Origin: PLA3 sp964592235
GTDB taxonomy: Bacteria; Planctomycetota; Phycisphaerae; UBA1845; UTPLA1
Direction: 5' to 3'
Assembly: GCA_964592235.1 (NCBI GenBank)
Contig: CAZQCF010000009.1
Coordinates: 1 to 64,000 of the forward strand
DNA length: 64,000 nucleotides
The translations under genes and the position numbers were made by a program. The notes below the pieces were generated by a model, which ran no database searches, was not told where the DNA came from, and saw only the letters and a list, made by a program, of their open reading frames with translations. Numbering within the stretch: the stretch's first letter is position 1; each line of letters opens with the position of its first letter. Below, in pieces: positions 9,601 to 17,597 of this stretch.

Positions 9601-11720
9601 GTGTGCTCGAAATCGAACTGGACCGCGGCGACAGCGAGACGCCGGCCACGCAGCCTGCGACCAACCTCGACTATGCCGGCGGGATTGATGTGCTGGTTCG
9701 CATCCTCCAGGCCATTGGCCGCGATGCGAAACTCCGTCGCACGCGCGCCTGGGGCGACGCCGGGTTGAGCAAGTCGGCCGTCTTCAGCCGCCTGATTACC
9801 GCCACATCGCCGGGAAAGGACGACACGCCGGAGCGGTTCGCCGAGGTGATGAAGGCGGCGGGCATCGGTGAGGAGATGCTGCTTGCGGTCGGCATGTTCG
9901 CCCCACATTGGGCGCGCCACGTTCAGGAGGCCGTCGGCTGGAACTCGCTGATGGAGGCCATCTGGTGGATTCACGCGCACACAAAGGACAACAAGTGGCG
10001 CGTCGATGAAGACATCCGCAATACGTGGAACGCCGAGATTCGCAAGCTGACGCCGCTCACGCTCGATGATCTCGTGGACGGTGCGGTCGATGTCGAATGG
10101 TTCAATCGCGTCTACAAGGCGCTGGGCGATGTGCGATGGAAAAAGCTCGACGAACTGGCCAAGTACGCAACCGGCGGCGCGGGGCACAAGCGCGCCCAGC
10201 TCTTCGCGGATGCCATGCTCGGCCAGGCGAAGCGCGAGACACTTGTGAAAGACATTGAGTCAAAGCGGCATCAGGACGCCGTCCGCGCGCTGGGCCTGCT
10301 GCCGCTTGGCAAGTCCTCCAAGGACGAAGTGCTCGCGCGATATCGCATCATGCAGGAGTTCGTCCGCGGCAGCCGCAAGTTCGGCTCGCAGCGGCAGGCC
10401 TCCGAGAAGCTCGCCGCCCGTATCGGCATGGACAATCTCGCTCGCACCGCCGGCTATCCCGACGCGACGCGCCTGCAATGGGCGATGGAAGGACTCGCGA
10501 CGGCCGATCTCGCGAAGGGGCCGGTGACAGCCACGATCGGCGACGTGGTTGTGCAACTGGCTGTCAGCGATGACGGCCTGCCGGAGATTTCAACGCGACG
10601 CGGAGACAAGCCGCTCAAGAGCATTCCGCCTGCGGTGAAGAAGTCGCCCGCGGTTCAGGAGCTGACCGATCGCAAGACGGACTTGCGGCGATCCGCCAGC
10701 CGCATGCGCCATGCGCTGGAATTGTCGATGTGCCGCGGCGACCGGTTCAGCGGCGAAGAGCTGCGCGATCTGATGGGCAACGTCATGCTGCGCCCGCTGC
10801 TGGAGCGACTTGTCTTCGTCGGCGATGACCTGATCGGTTTTCCGGTCGATGGCGGGCAGGGTCTGCGCGATTGCACCGGAAAGATCGAGCCGGTTCGCAA
10901 GAACGACATGCTCCGCATGGCGCACCCGGTCGATCTGCTGGCGACGAAACAGTGGAGCCAGTGGCAGCGCGATTGCTTCGCCACCGAGCGCGTGCAGCCG
11001 TTCAAGCAGATCTTCCGCGAGTTGTACGTCCTGACGGAGCAGGAACGGAAGGACGGGACGTTCTCCGCGCGATACGCCGGGCATCAGGTGAACCCGCGCC
11101 AGGCGGTGGCCCTGCTCGGTTCGCGCGGCTGGATCGTCGCGCCCGAGGCGGGGGTGTTTCGATTGTTCCACGAGGACAAAATCGTCGCGTGGATCGAGTT
11201 CATGGAGACGTTCTACACGCCGGCCGACATCGAGGGGCTGACGGTCGAGCGCGTGCGATTCGCGCGGCGCGGCGAGTTTGAGCCGCTGCGGCTGGAGTCA
11301 CTGCCGCCGAGATTGTTGAGCGAGACGTTCCGCGACGTGGACCTCATGGTGAGCGTGGCGCATCGCGGTGGCGTGGACCCGGAGGCATCGGCCGGCACGG
11401 TCGAATTGCGCCAGGCGCTGCTGCGCGAGACGTTGACGCTATTGAAGCTTGACAACGTGAGATTAAAAGAGACATTCGCCGTCATCCGCGGCGAATTGGG
11501 CGAGTACACCGTGCACCTCGGCAGCGCCACGACGCACCTCATCCCCGGCGGCGAACTCGTCATCGTCCCCGTCCACAGCCAACACCGCGGCCGACTGTTC
11601 CTCCCCTTCGCAGACGACGACCCGAAGACGGCCGAAGTGATGAGCAAAGTGCTGCTCCTCGCGCGCGACCGGGAGATCAAGGATGTGAATCTGTTGGAGC
11701 AGATACGGGGGAGGAGGTGA
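6618..11720 (+). CDS. Giant DUF4132/DUF5724-type protein with HEAT-like repeats
   Basis: The protein has 1,700 residues. The N-terminal two thirds are alpha-helical with HEAT-like repeats; about residues 330-390 (LLKHRSVEVRYAAMCALRAM) and 520-580 (DSSSSVREAAIEALTEQTL) are clear units. The C-terminal part (about 1,330-1,700) matches my memory of the DUF4132/DUF7737 type: TVHLGSATTHLIPGGELVIV, FLPFADDDPKTAEVMSKVLL, LLARDREIKD. E. coli YehI belongs to the same broad group. No transmembrane segment, kinase or nuclease motif is visible. It is translated together with the small beta-grasp-like protein and lies at the edge of the defence-like region. Its biochemical function is unknown. Confidence 0.75.
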   Translation: MLSPDEILKKLEAQYDTKTWITVRERALRGLPRVVREVGQELIDLAKDYEPGESRNVWGIQTAAKLFLLRYDDEALLQLGDALFPNLAKPFRAAWKLLDRLPYQSGTTRKPFRAPGRDDLLKETRVDFLVNLLHSLEALEMDLRQLAAYAPYLEYAYNGSQIGLLLAAAIDEGGPQAEEIKQILRDSAEGQHEIGQMGRHVITAFLCSADRECWEYIEKLLLAAQRQEGLRQQILEAVDFAHPDAFRHMLRVIADNNLARFSATVRAAGVWIGMPLDAQSSRYASDTLEKVALLLDDESARTKALDGSDAHEAYLALWCCAFEDAVSSVPTAARLLKHRSVEVRYAAMCALRAMEIPDAYDAIVSAVSDSDERVACLAASAAGSELHRRVQQQKTNETLFESLATAVPIWHRVNIKWRGQSVIEAGDLFERLERLIERFPKPTVRVKPLIWPWSSDSLERQQVADVMMLAVADRPLDRIVPYFQYMSPDGRRAATGLLQGAGALKGPYREILLRMVGDSSSSVREAAIEALTEQTLKPNDAPILEELLTRKSEDLRRAVIKLLLTLSNDDALASACRLIWAKHKPQRLAGLDLIQQMINNQRAADAVRRVARTALQDSTVLEFDERAVIEKLLAVDAAPLSLTNALGLMDPAKRTPPTQPRKRAVQLATPAAAALAKLIDDAVHEHRDAPVKRYENASDTDVQPLAASDWGLGDGFTWDRASEQTRLRNTDDIPLWEVWKKVWAERPKAARDADGLEVVRAILVTHFESERKWFKRDGLWEEAVRQSFRSGTKLKYPPVVLSVLQWLATFESNVDTADFIVDAFETILSAIPRERLSETVQHGALAFRQLVSDCDVLTRSLQKIAKHKGHWQSHHSRRLYELLRWVDEPLSVPPQPVSGVARLKQSARLLAARLTGAQSVDHIPRKRVNWDDMAAAYDGGYANEHDVFDSLLGPREKERYASTFSFSELSQASRAMRRRELSPALTSVVQRAMDRVLEIELDRGDSETPATQPATNLDYAGGIDVLVRILQAIGRDAKLRRTRAWGDAGLSKSAVFSRLITATSPGKDDTPERFAEVMKAAGIGEEMLLAVGMFAPHWARHVQEAVGWNSLMEAIWWIHAHTKDNKWRVDEDIRNTWNAEIRKLTPLTLDDLVDGAVDVEWFNRVYKALGDVRWKKLDELAKYATGGAGHKRAQLFADAMLGQAKRETLVKDIESKRHQDAVRALGLLPLGKSSKDEVLARYRIMQEFVRGSRKFGSQRQASEKLAARIGMDNLARTAGYPDATRLQWAMEGLATADLAKGPVTATIGDVVVQLAVSDDGLPEISTRRGDKPLKSIPPAVKKSPAVQELTDRKTDLRRSASRMRHALELSMCRGDRFSGEELRDLMGNVMLRPLLERLVFVGDDLIGFPVDGGQGLRDCTGKIEPVRKNDMLRMAHPVDLLATKQWSQWQRDCFATERVQPFKQIFRELYVLTEQERKDGTFSARYAGHQVNPRQAVALLGSRGWIVAPEAGVFRLFHEDKIVAWIEFMETFYTPADIEGLTVERVRFARRGEFEPLRLESLPPRLLSETFRDVDLMVSVAHRGGVDPEASAGTVELRQALLRETLTLLKLDNVRLKETFAVIRGELGEYTVHLGSATTHLIPGGELVIVPVHSQHRGRLFLPFADDDPKTAEVMSKVLLLARDREIKDVNLLEQIRGRR

Positions 11721-11897
11721 GGGCGAGCGCAGCCTTGAACAGGCCGGTGCCCCCGCGATACGCCGGACTGTTTCGGCAATTCCCCAACCGATAGGTTGTC
11801 TCTCGGGGTTGGCCGTGTATGGGCCACACTTTGAGGTTGAAGATTTGTGGCCAATCGACGACAATTACGCTGAAGAGTCTTGAGTGTTGGCGAGCAC

Positions 11898-12302
11898 ATG
11901 GAGCGTGTGAACGCAACGATTTCGGTCAGCATGATCGCCACCAATACGGTGAAGAGGTTGCATTGCCACAGGAACAACGAGCCGGAGGTCCCAAGTCTCC
12001 TCGCGCCGTTCCTGGCCGCGGGCTACACCCAGCCCGGAGAGAAGTAGCTCCAATATGACAAGGGGCCGATTTCCTACTCGAAGCTTGTTTCGTTCGGCGC
12101 CCTGAATCCAGACCGGCAAGGCCTTTGTCAACTGCTCGACGTGGCGACGGCGAAGAACGACAAGGCCCGCCCCCGCTGGAGCGTATCCGCCTGGCGGTTT
12201 GAACAGCTCAAACCGGACGTAATTGAACGCTACAAGAAGGCGCAGCAGCTTCTGATCGAACTGGGACCGACGATGGTTGAGCTTGGAATGCTTCAACCGT
12301 GA
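11898..12302 (+). pseudogene. 134-codon gene interrupted by one amber codon
   Basis: From ATG 11898 the frame reads 49 codons, hits TAG at 12045-12047 and then continues in the same frame for 85 codons to TGA 12300-12302. The second part is plausible protein (RPRWSVSAWRFEQLKPDVIE, then a helix ending in ELGMLQP). One frame with one stop looks like a recent nonsense mutation. Read-through or a sequencing error would also explain it. The family is not recognised. Its stop overlaps the GTG start of the next gene. Confidence 0.5.
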
Positions 12303-12553
12303 CGCAGGTTGGGCTGCGTGCGGGAAACCGTGGAAGCCCGTTTGGAACTGGGCAAAGACCGAGTAGAATCAGCCCGGCACTCGTATCGAGGGCTGGACAG
12401 ACTCAGCGGGATCTTGCCGATAAACTCAGGCTGCACAACACGATGGTCCACCGGTCCGAGATCGGCGACCGCCGCATCGACCCTGTGGAATTCGCTGCAT
12501 GGTGTCGGGCCTGCGGTGCCGCCCTAGGCGATAAGAATCGGCAGGTCGGGTGA
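12299..12553 (+). CDS. XRE-type helix-turn-helix protein, possibly degraded N-terminus
   Basis: GTG 12299 overlaps the stop of the upstream gene as GTGA. Residues about 36-75 form an XRE helix-turn-helix, with TQRDLADKLRLHNTMVHRSE followed by GDRRIDPVEFAAWCRACG, the usual ending of this subgroup. The first 30 residues do not look like the normal start of such a domain, so a frameshift or a wrong start is possible. If it works, it would be an autoregulator of the pair. Confidence 0.45.
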   Translation: MTQVGLRAGNRGSPFGTGQRPSRISPALVSRAGQTQRDLADKLRLHNTMVHRSEIGDRRIDPVEFAAWCRACGAALGDKNRQVG

Positions 12554-12638
12554 TATGCATGGCAGGCGAGGGTGCCGCGCCTTGTTTTCGCCTGGCCCGA
12601 CCAACTCTTGGGCCTTTACTTAGCTTTGAGACCATTCA

Positions 12639-13466
12639 ATGTCGCTTCAACCAGACCGCCATGCGTACTTCCGATCCCTCGCCGCCGAGCTTACTACCCA
12701 GGCTAATCGAGTGCGCTTTCTCATCGGAGACGCTCATTGGTTATCAGACGGGCACCACAAGGAGTATCTACTGACTTCACTTCTCGAACGTCACATCCCT
12801 GGAAGCACGCTAATTGGCCGGGGATTTGTAGTTGATCCCTCTTCTCCGGAAGTCAGGAGCAAAGAGCAAGACATCATGGTGATCGATACGACGTCCGAGG
12901 CACCGTTGTTTAACCAAGGAGGATTACTTGTCGCACAACCACACACAGTACTCGCCACTATTTCAGTTAAGTCCACCATGCGAGCCGATACGATTGTAGA
13001 TTCTGTCCAGAATCAGGCATCCGTCCGCCACGTGTTGCGACGCGCTGGCATTCCGCCATTTCAGACTTGGTGTGGAGCCTATTTCTTCCTCGTTGAAGAT
13101 GCGATTCAAAACTCGCCGCAGCGAATTTATGAAGCATATGAACGTGCTATTTCGTCCCTGGTTTCATCTCTTACGCCAACGTCTCCCGCACCGTGTGGTC
13201 CTGATTTGTTGTGCGCAAGCTCGAGCCTGCTTGTGACAGCGCGCGCTGTCGATGTGGAAAAGGAGGGAACGAACATTCACCTATTGGGCTTTGCTGCCGG
13301 AGAACTAGCGACCGCTGTATTTCTCGCTCTCATAATCGACCATATCGCCAGAGTTCGGTCCAGTCGGTCTTCCGAATTCCCGGCCTTAGTCGAACACCCC
13401 GAGATCTCCCCCTTTTCGCCCAGTAGTCATGACTTTGCGTACTCGACACATACTCCGACAACCTAA
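12639..13466 (+). CDS. DUF6602-type protein, nuclease-like
   Basis: The 275-residue protein begins with a helical region (RSLAAELTTQANRVRFLIG), then HKEYLLTSLLERHIP, a Gly-rich turn (LIGRGFVVDP) and EQDIMVIDTTSEAP ending in TISVKSTM. This is the arrangement I associate with DUF6602, where the E..D and the later VKS resemble a PD-(D/E)XK core. It is tail-to-tail with the SIR2-STAND gene, six bases between the stops. That suggests a defence pair, although convergent genes are not co-transcribed. Confidence 0.65.
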   Translation: MSLQPDRHAYFRSLAAELTTQANRVRFLIGDAHWLSDGHHKEYLLTSLLERHIPGSTLIGRGFVVDPSSPEVRSKEQDIMVIDTTSEAPLFNQGGLLVAQPHTVLATISVKSTMRADTIVDSVQNQASVRHVLRRAGIPPFQTWCGAYFFLVEDAIQNSPQRIYEAYERAISSLVSSLTPTSPAPCGPDLLCASSSLLVTARAVDVEKEGTNIHLLGFAAGELATAVFLALIIDHIARVRSSRSSEFPALVEHPEISPFSPSSHDFAYSTHTPTT

Positions 13467-13472
13467 CTAGAT

Positions 13473-16400
13473 TTAGGGTTCCTTTACCGCCAACGGACCG
13501 GCAAACGAAAAACGGACATAGGCATGCTCAGTTTCGCCAGCGCGAGCCCATCGACTCTCGCGATCCAAGAGAAAATCCGTTCTCAGCGTATCCACCTTTA
13601 GAAACTGCTTTCCTGCCCCCGCGACAATAAGCCCTTGGACACGGGCCATGCCGCCCTTGTCGTTCATCAGAAAATCGCGCGGTTCATGAAGAAAGTCGCG
13701 TGGCATTTGCCTTGTGCGCAAATCATCAAAGAGTGCATGGGCGCCGCTCCAATCCCCCAAGTGCGCTTTGGCTAAAGCAACGATGTAGGCGTAGAAGGGA
13801 TCTGTCCTGTTACGTATGTCCAGCATGACCTCAGACGCGAGATTACCGATGATCCCCCATTCGATCGCATCTGTCGCTTCCGACATAATCCGCCGCCGAA
13901 CACGCCAGTGAAAGTAGATATGCAACATTAGTTCGCGAAGATTCGATGTGACAAGGTCGCCCGCACCTTCTATCTTGTCCGCGGCCAATCTGCAATGGTC
14001 AAAGGCGATCTTGAAATCGGTTCCCTTATTCGAGCCAAGCGCAATTCCAAAGAGCTTCCTGCCACATAAAACAAACCCATCTTGCCGTCGAGACTTGACC
14101 CACATTTCCTCGGCGTCTTTGCGAAGCTGATCCAAGGGCACGCACCTATCGAGTACCTCGGACCGCGCATCCTTCAGCATGTCAAGCTGGCTGCGTCTCT
14201 CGCGATCATTCCGAAATTGTGACAGCAGCAGCAACAGCATTCTGTCAATCTCGCTAAGGGCGCTTTCGATAAGTTTGACCGAATCTGGCTCCGTCGACGC
14301 CCCAGATACGTCCGCAAGCCCGACAATCATCTTTGCCTGCACATGCACCGCATTCGGATTCAAGAATGTTCCCGATCGAGCGCGGTCAAGATAGCCTAGA
14401 ACGGTCTCCTTTCCTTCGGAAGGAGATATGGCCTTTGCTTTCAAAGCATCGAGTTGATTTGCGGCGAGCGACGTATATATGTGTTCTAACGCCTCACCAC
14501 GTGCAGCATACGGATACAGGTGGGTTCTGAGCGCGGCTTCCAGAGTCTTTTTGGCTTCCGCATAGTCATTGCCCTTGTTTTTCTGCCATAGCCCCTTGTG
14601 ATGCATAAGTGTGCGGTCCTCATGAGGGAGGGCCGCGATAGCACGGTCATAGAGATCAAGCCCCTCCACATACTCTAAACCTTGTAGGCGCTTACGGTCA
14701 CTCGGGACGAGAAGCCTAACGCAAAACTCGCGATAAGCGGGCGCGCTACCGTTACATGCGTCGATCAGCTTACGCAGGCGCACTAACTCGCCGCTATGAC
14801 CTAGGACGCCTCCGTTAATTGTCTCAACAATGATGTCTGTGACTATTCGATTGCGCGGCCGATAGAGTACCGATTGGCTTGTGACCGAACCCTCGGCATA
14901 CAACAAACCCCACAGGAGGCCTTGCGGACGCGATAGAGTCAGCCACGACTCGAAGCTCACACCCAACGCTGTAACCAATACTTCCATTGGAACGGAAGCG
15001 CCGTAGTCGGCTCCGACGGCAACTAGTTCATATGCCTCGCGCAGTACATCAGTGGTCCCACGCAGTTCTCCCGCCAGAAGACGAGAAAATGCCAGACGAT
15101 CACCAAGCCGCAGATGTTCATTGCGGATGGACGACGTAATCCGGTTTCGCGTCTCGGGTAGAAGCCAGAACAGCATGGCAAGCACGTCCTGGGCGGATGC
15201 GTGCGGCGCATTGGATACTTGAGTCTCTCCGTCCTTGAGCGACGCGCAGACGCCCAGGTGAACTAGGTACGCTGGCAGACGCTTCCATTCGTCGTCATCA
15301 AAGCGATCGGGAACCTGAAGTTCTTCCAGCGCTCGATCCGAAGTCAGTCCAAGATCGTCCGTGAGAGCGTCGGACGTTCGCTGCGCTACAACAAAACATG
15401 TGTCGATACCTGTTGAGCGCGCGACTGAAGAGAGGTCATCAATCCGAATCGATCCGAGGCCAATGGGATCATCGACAAAGGTCACCACTGGCCGGCCGCC
15501 GTGCGCCTTCGTCTCTTTTATGCACTCGAAGAGCTTCCGCACCGCGGCCTGTCCATCTTGAAAAAAATAAGGCCGCATCCATAGAACCAAATGGTCCTCA
15601 CAGGCTAAGTCATAGGCAACGCGCTTGAGTATCGTTGTCTTGCCGCATGCGGCTGGTCCCGAAACAACAACTCCTGAAACATGTCGAGACTTGTCGTTGA
15701 TAGCGCCGTCGACGGCCTTACGCACGGCGCTCGTCGTCGTTCGCGGAAAATCCAATTTGTGATAATAAGGCTCCCAACTCGGGGCGGTGGGCGAAAACAA
15801 CAAATCTCGAAGACGGTGTACTTCGTCCACACCAACGTGGCTTGTTGTCTGAAAGTTAATGACTACAGCGAGATCAATGAACTGTTCCAAGCGCTCTGCG
15901 ATGCTGAGATCTGCCTCATGGAGGGGTAAAGGGGCAGTGTAGGCAGCTTTGCGGGAACGTGTTGCGGCGCTGACGACATCCCCTAAGGTTGCGTCTACTC
16001 GAAGTACGCGCACGCCCTTGTCCGCTAATTCCCTCACTTGCTCATTACCGACAAGCGGGTCGTCGGAAAGTACGAGAAGCGAGCCAGGTGTGAGATTCGT
16101 GTCATATACCATCGACGCGAGTAAATCAAGAACCACCCAAGGACATTCAGCGAGTCCAATGCAAAGCACCGGCGCGCCCTGAACAAACCCACAGAAGTCC
16201 TTTAAGACCCGTTGCCAGCTTTGCTGGCGGATGCGATAGTCGTTGGAGGTCACGACGAAATCGTCTCGATGCGCGGAGCCTAGCAGTTTGTACACCGGTA
16301 CGGATCGTGGTGGGATTGGCTGTCTCAGGTCATCAATCGTCGTTACTGGGGCACGAGTTGGGGCGCGATCACACCAAGTTTGGTGTTCGTGCTCAAAGAA

Positions 16401-16757
16401 TGACCCATAACAAGCAGAAAGTACTGCACTCCATCGTGATTTCGCAAGGACGGAAACACTTCCAGCAGCGCGACCTTGCTTCAATCGAGAACGAACCCGC
16501 TCACGTATTTCGTGCGATTTGGTGCCCTTGGCGACAATTGCATCGCACGTGGCAAGAAGGTGAGTCGGGCCTGTTACACTGAAGTGTGAAGCGAGATCCC
16601 GGGCCAAGTCAGCGAGGCATCCAGCACCCAGCGTTATGCCAGGCCCGATGATCAGCCCCATGGGTCGTCGCAGCAGCGATTCTAGGGCGTCTGCACCGAT
16701 GCGCTCATACGCATGCGTCTTCGTCTGAGAGTTCTCGTTTGCCGATTTCATGACCAT
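13473..16757 (-). CDS. STAND-type NTPase with a degenerate SIR2-like N-terminal domain (Avs-like)
   Basis: The 1,094-residue protein starts at ATG 16757 after GAGG. Residues about 20-270 have the layout of a SIR2 domain: LIIGPGITLGAG at 35-46, WSAVLSACYGSFFE at 109-122, VYKLLGSAHRDDFV at 155-168 and APVLCIGLAECPWVVLDLL near 200. A P-loop ATPase follows, with SGPAACGKTTIL (Walker A) and PVVTFVDDP (Walker B). The C-terminal 500 residues are helical and probably form the sensor repeats. SIR2-STAND proteins of this design are anti-phage sensors that destroy NAD+. Here the positions that usually carry the catalytic Asn and His hold Cys116 and Leu159, so NADase activity is doubtful. A 44-codon frame ends in TAATG overlapping the start. 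Confidence 0.75.
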   Translation of the reverse strand: MVMKSANENSQTKTHAYERIGADALESLLRRPMGLIIGPGITLGAGCLADLARDLASHFSVTGPTHLLATCDAIVAKGTKSHEIRERVRSRLKQGRAAGSVSVLAKSRWSAVLSACYGSFFEHEHQTWCDRAPTRAPVTTIDDLRQPIPPRSVPVYKLLGSAHRDDFVVTSNDYRIRQQSWQRVLKDFCGFVQGAPVLCIGLAECPWVVLDLLASMVYDTNLTPGSLLVLSDDPLVGNEQVRELADKGVRVLRVDATLGDVVSAATRSRKAAYTAPLPLHEADLSIAERLEQFIDLAVVINFQTTSHVGVDEVHRLRDLLFSPTAPSWEPYYHKLDFPRTTTSAVRKAVDGAINDKSRHVSGVVVSGPAACGKTTILKRVAYDLACEDHLVLWMRPYFFQDGQAAVRKLFECIKETKAHGGRPVVTFVDDPIGLGSIRIDDLSSVARSTGIDTCFVVAQRTSDALTDDLGLTSDRALEELQVPDRFDDDEWKRLPAYLVHLGVCASLKDGETQVSNAPHASAQDVLAMLFWLLPETRNRITSSIRNEHLRLGDRLAFSRLLAGELRGTTDVLREAYELVAVGADYGASVPMEVLVTALGVSFESWLTLSRPQGLLWGLLYAEGSVTSQSVLYRPRNRIVTDIIVETINGGVLGHSGELVRLRKLIDACNGSAPAYREFCVRLLVPSDRKRLQGLEYVEGLDLYDRAIAALPHEDRTLMHHKGLWQKNKGNDYAEAKKTLEAALRTHLYPYAARGEALEHIYTSLAANQLDALKAKAISPSEGKETVLGYLDRARSGTFLNPNAVHVQAKMIVGLADVSGASTEPDSVKLIESALSEIDRMLLLLLSQFRNDRERRSQLDMLKDARSEVLDRCVPLDQLRKDAEEMWVKSRRQDGFVLCGRKLFGIALGSNKGTDFKIAFDHCRLAADKIEGAGDLVTSNLRELMLHIYFHWRVRRRIMSEATDAIEWGIIGNLASEVMLDIRNRTDPFYAYIVALAKAHLGDWSGAHALFDDLRTRQMPRDFLHEPRDFLMNDKGGMARVQGLIVAGAGKQFLKVDTLRTDFLLDRESRWARAGETEHAYVRFSFAGPLAVKEP

Positions 16758-16891
16758 TACGCCTCGCCGATCCGGGAGTGTATTGTGATCGCTTGAATTG
16801 CCTGCGGCAAACTCGCGACCTGTTCGGAATGCTTGCCAACGTCCGGGCCTCTGTGAAATATCTGCGCCTGTTTGGCTTTCAGCTGCGGCAT
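16757..16891 (-). CDS. Possible 44-residue leader ORF of the STAND gene
   Basis: A frame beginning MPQLKAKQAQIF ends in TAA that overlaps the next start as TAATG, which would couple translation. No ribosome-binding site is obvious and no family is recognised. On the other strand the same bases are the leader of the ardC fragment, which could by itself explain the absence of stops. Confidence 0.25.
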   Translation of the reverse strand: MPQLKAKQAQIFHRGPDVGKHSEQVASLPQAIQAITIHSRIGEA

Positions 16892-16940
16892 CCGGTCGTC
16901 ACCGCTTCGCTTCCCGCTTACGAGTCTTGCACGCCTCACG

Positions 16941-17082
16941 CCGGACCCGCTGCGCGCCTTTCGGGTCCGGTCCGTCATTCGTCCTGCTCCGCTCCGCGGG
17001 ACTCTCCGGCGGCCTGCCGGCCTTACCGCCGCTCGCTCCTTTGCCACCCCCGCCGGGGTCCCTCTGGCTTTGCGAAGGGACC
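16941..17082 (+). promoter_or_regulatory. Hairpin-rich leader of the ardC fragment
   Basis: Two perfect inverted repeats lie upstream of ardC: CCGGACCCG/CGGGTCCGG at 16,941-16,970 and GGTCCCT/AGGGACC at 17,057-17,082. A normal AAGGAG ribosome-binding site follows at 17,103. The hairpins may be regulatory RNA structures of the antirestriction gene or a protein-binding region. There is no stretch of T residues that would make them terminators. Confidence 0.35.
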
Positions 17083-17114
17083 GCACGTCGCGGGTCCCGG
17101 CAAGGAGCAAAATC

Positions 17115-17597
17115 ATGAAAGCCGAACAAGCCAAGAGAGTCGCCGACCAAGCCCTCGAACAACTCAGCCAGGCACTCGCCGCAGGCAGGAGCGAGGAACT
17201 TACCCGCTACCTCTCGGTGCTGGCGAAGTTCCACAAGTACAGCTTCGGGAACGTCATGCTGATCCTGTCGCAGAAGCCCGACGCGACGCACGTCGCCGGC
17301 TTCAATACGTGGAAGCAGATGGGTCGCTACGTCCGCCAGGGCGAGAAGGGCATCGTCATCATCGCGCCGATGATCTTCCGCAAGCAGGAAGACGTTGAGG
17401 AAACCGGCAAGCAATATATCGACAAGTACCGCTCAATCTACTCTGGCCGGGCTTGGCAACCGCTAGTAACCGAGCAATACGTCAACAATGCGCTGGATAT
17501 CAAGGCCGTCCACATTGCCGTCCCCGTTAACATCTGCGGGCGACGGGCAGCCGCTCGGGCCGGCACAGACAATGAGCGCGGCGGCTCCGCTGGTTGA
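17115..17597 (+). pseudogene. ardC: ArdC-type antirestriction protein, truncated
   Basis: The start is ATG 17115 with AAGGAG upstream. The first ~100 residues are the ArdC N-terminal ssDNA-binding domain: a helix, then FHKYSFGNVMLILSQKPDA, VAGFNTWKQMGRYVRQGEKG and IIAPM. Homology stops near 17,415. The rest of the frame is antisense to the dockerin-protein gene, and the whole C-terminal metalloprotease domain is missing. A family member is normally about 300 residues. The junction shows that the kelch-like gene was brought in by a rearrangement that cut ardC. The remaining domain might still be made. Confidence 0.75.
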
